DNA from: Amphichorda felina
Lineage: Eukaryota; Ascomycota; Sordariomycetes; Hypocreales; Bionectriaceae
Length of the DNA stretch: 64,000 bases
Direction: 5' to 3'
Assembly (NCBI GenBank): GCA_016490725.1
Contig: JAEMHR010000048.1
Location: 62,001-126,000, forward strand
Within the stretch, counting starts at the first letter, position 1. Each line of letters begins with the position of its first letter. The notes below the pieces were generated by a model. The model was given only the letters and a program-made list of their open reading frames with translations, did no database searches and had not been told where the DNA came from. This document shows, one piece after another, positions 63,302-64,000 of this stretch. The position numbers were made by a program, and so were the translations under genes.

Positions 63302-64000
63302 TGTTTGGTGTTGGACTGGGACTGGGTAGAACTGGGATATGTGCTGGGAGTTGTGGTGGATTGCTAAGGGTCTGAATGGAGTCCAGGTTGAGGGGACCAA
63401 GGCTCAATTTATAGACGGCCACCGAGTACCAGACCTGCGTCGGTACAGAGACATAGGAAGGCGTCTCTCCCTGCTATACCCGTTTGTACAACTCGTCAGT
63501 CGCATTCCTGGGAGTCTGTGCGACTCAGGTTGGGTCGAGCTGAAACTATGCAGCCCAGCTGGTCTGATCACATCTGAATTTGGACTGAGCTGACTACCTG
63601 TGGTCGTACTATGTGTCAGGCTGTGCTACAACTATGCAAGATTTGGACAACACTTGGTGCTGCAGATATCCGTGAACCGGCCACATCTTGGGTAGATCTG
63701 TGATACCAGTTCAAGGACGAAGTGCGCATTATCAAGTGATATATGCAACTCAACCTAGTATATCAAGGTGTCTATGTCTTAGTGTGTAACTAGCTAAGGT
63801 ATATATACGTGTCGAGGGCTATATATATAAGTCCTATAAGCTAATGCTACAGGGTTCTACTAGAATCCACGTTGTACTGTACTTTGTGCAAAGTCGTGTT
63901 CAGCAGGCAGTTGGATTACTTGGATAGCCTTCTCATGTCGCTCAAGGACCAACATCACTCCTCTCCATGTGGCCACTCCTTGGCCATGCAATGTCTCGGA
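63302..64000. other. Right-end stretch without a gene
   Basis: Promoter side of the small secreted protein gene, then AT-rich sequence (63740-63860 with repeated TATATA). No coding region was recognised up to the window edge. Confidence 0.4.
63406..63413 (-). promoter_or_regulatory. Probable TATA box of the two-Cys secreted protein gene
   Basis: TATAAATT read on the minus strand, 105-112 bp before the start codon at 63301. Confidence 0.45.

Overview
The window looks like nuclear chromosomal DNA of a filamentous ascomycete (Pezizomycotina, probably Sordariomycetes). Genes are split by short introns of about 44-76 nt with GT...CTAAC/CTGAC...AG signals. Both strands are used at high density, coding DNA is GC-rich, and the products match fungal families (Kar5, Rap1, Dbf4, Atg12, Mon2, Icp55, Saf4, Mms2, Ubc8). 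LysM, pectate lyase and small secreted proteins suggest a plant- or debris-associated lifestyle. The species cannot be named from sequence alone. Exon coordinates below were read by eye and checked for phase.

Region 1 (1-9 kb), conserved cell biology: Hsp90 co-chaperone AHA1 (+), palmitoyltransferase SWF1 (-), telomere protein RAP1 (+) and karyogamy protein KAR5 (-). Region 2 (9-12.3 kb), sparse and accessory: a 61-residue Cys/His-rich protein and a secreted LysM protein. Region 3 (12.9-34.3 kb), mostly housekeeping: mitochondrial peptidase ICP55, S-phase kinase regulator DBF4, a phenylalanine/tyrosine ammonia-lyase-like enzyme (the one accessory member), ATG12, pantothenate enzyme panB, E2 enzyme UBC8, splicing factor SAF4, a DsbA/FrnE-like oxidoreductase and the Golgi/endosome scaffold MON2.

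Region 4 (35-47.3 kb): a flavoprotein-plus-ankyrin-like fusion protein, a 957-residue disordered protein behind 2.7 kb of gene-free DNA, ubiquitin E2 variant MMS2, a mitochondrial stomatin-like protein, and an orphan Sec63 domain derived from Mer3/Hfm1-type helicases. Region 5 (47.7-64 kb), accessory: secreted pectate lyase, a Zn2Cys6 regulator, a Rossmann-fold NAD(P)-binding protein, two small secreted proteins, a serine hydrolase of the beta-lactamase/EstB type lying tail-to-tail with a Baeyer-Villiger-type monooxygenase, and a decayed alpha/beta-hydrolase fragment. AT-rich stretches here look like old repeat-derived DNA.

The most striking signal is the exon structure of UBC8. The family's reading frame is restored only if the mRNA includes an 8-nt exon and, further on, a single-nucleotide exon (position 25285) between two canonical fungal introns. 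Other points worth a second look are a 15-nt exon that splits the zinc cluster of the transcription factor, the PPCDC-like/ankyrin-like fusion that has lost a catalytic Asn, the helicase-less Mer3 Sec63 protein, and the monooxygenase with an altered fingerprint motif. No CRISPR, rRNA, credible tRNA or intact transposon was seen.
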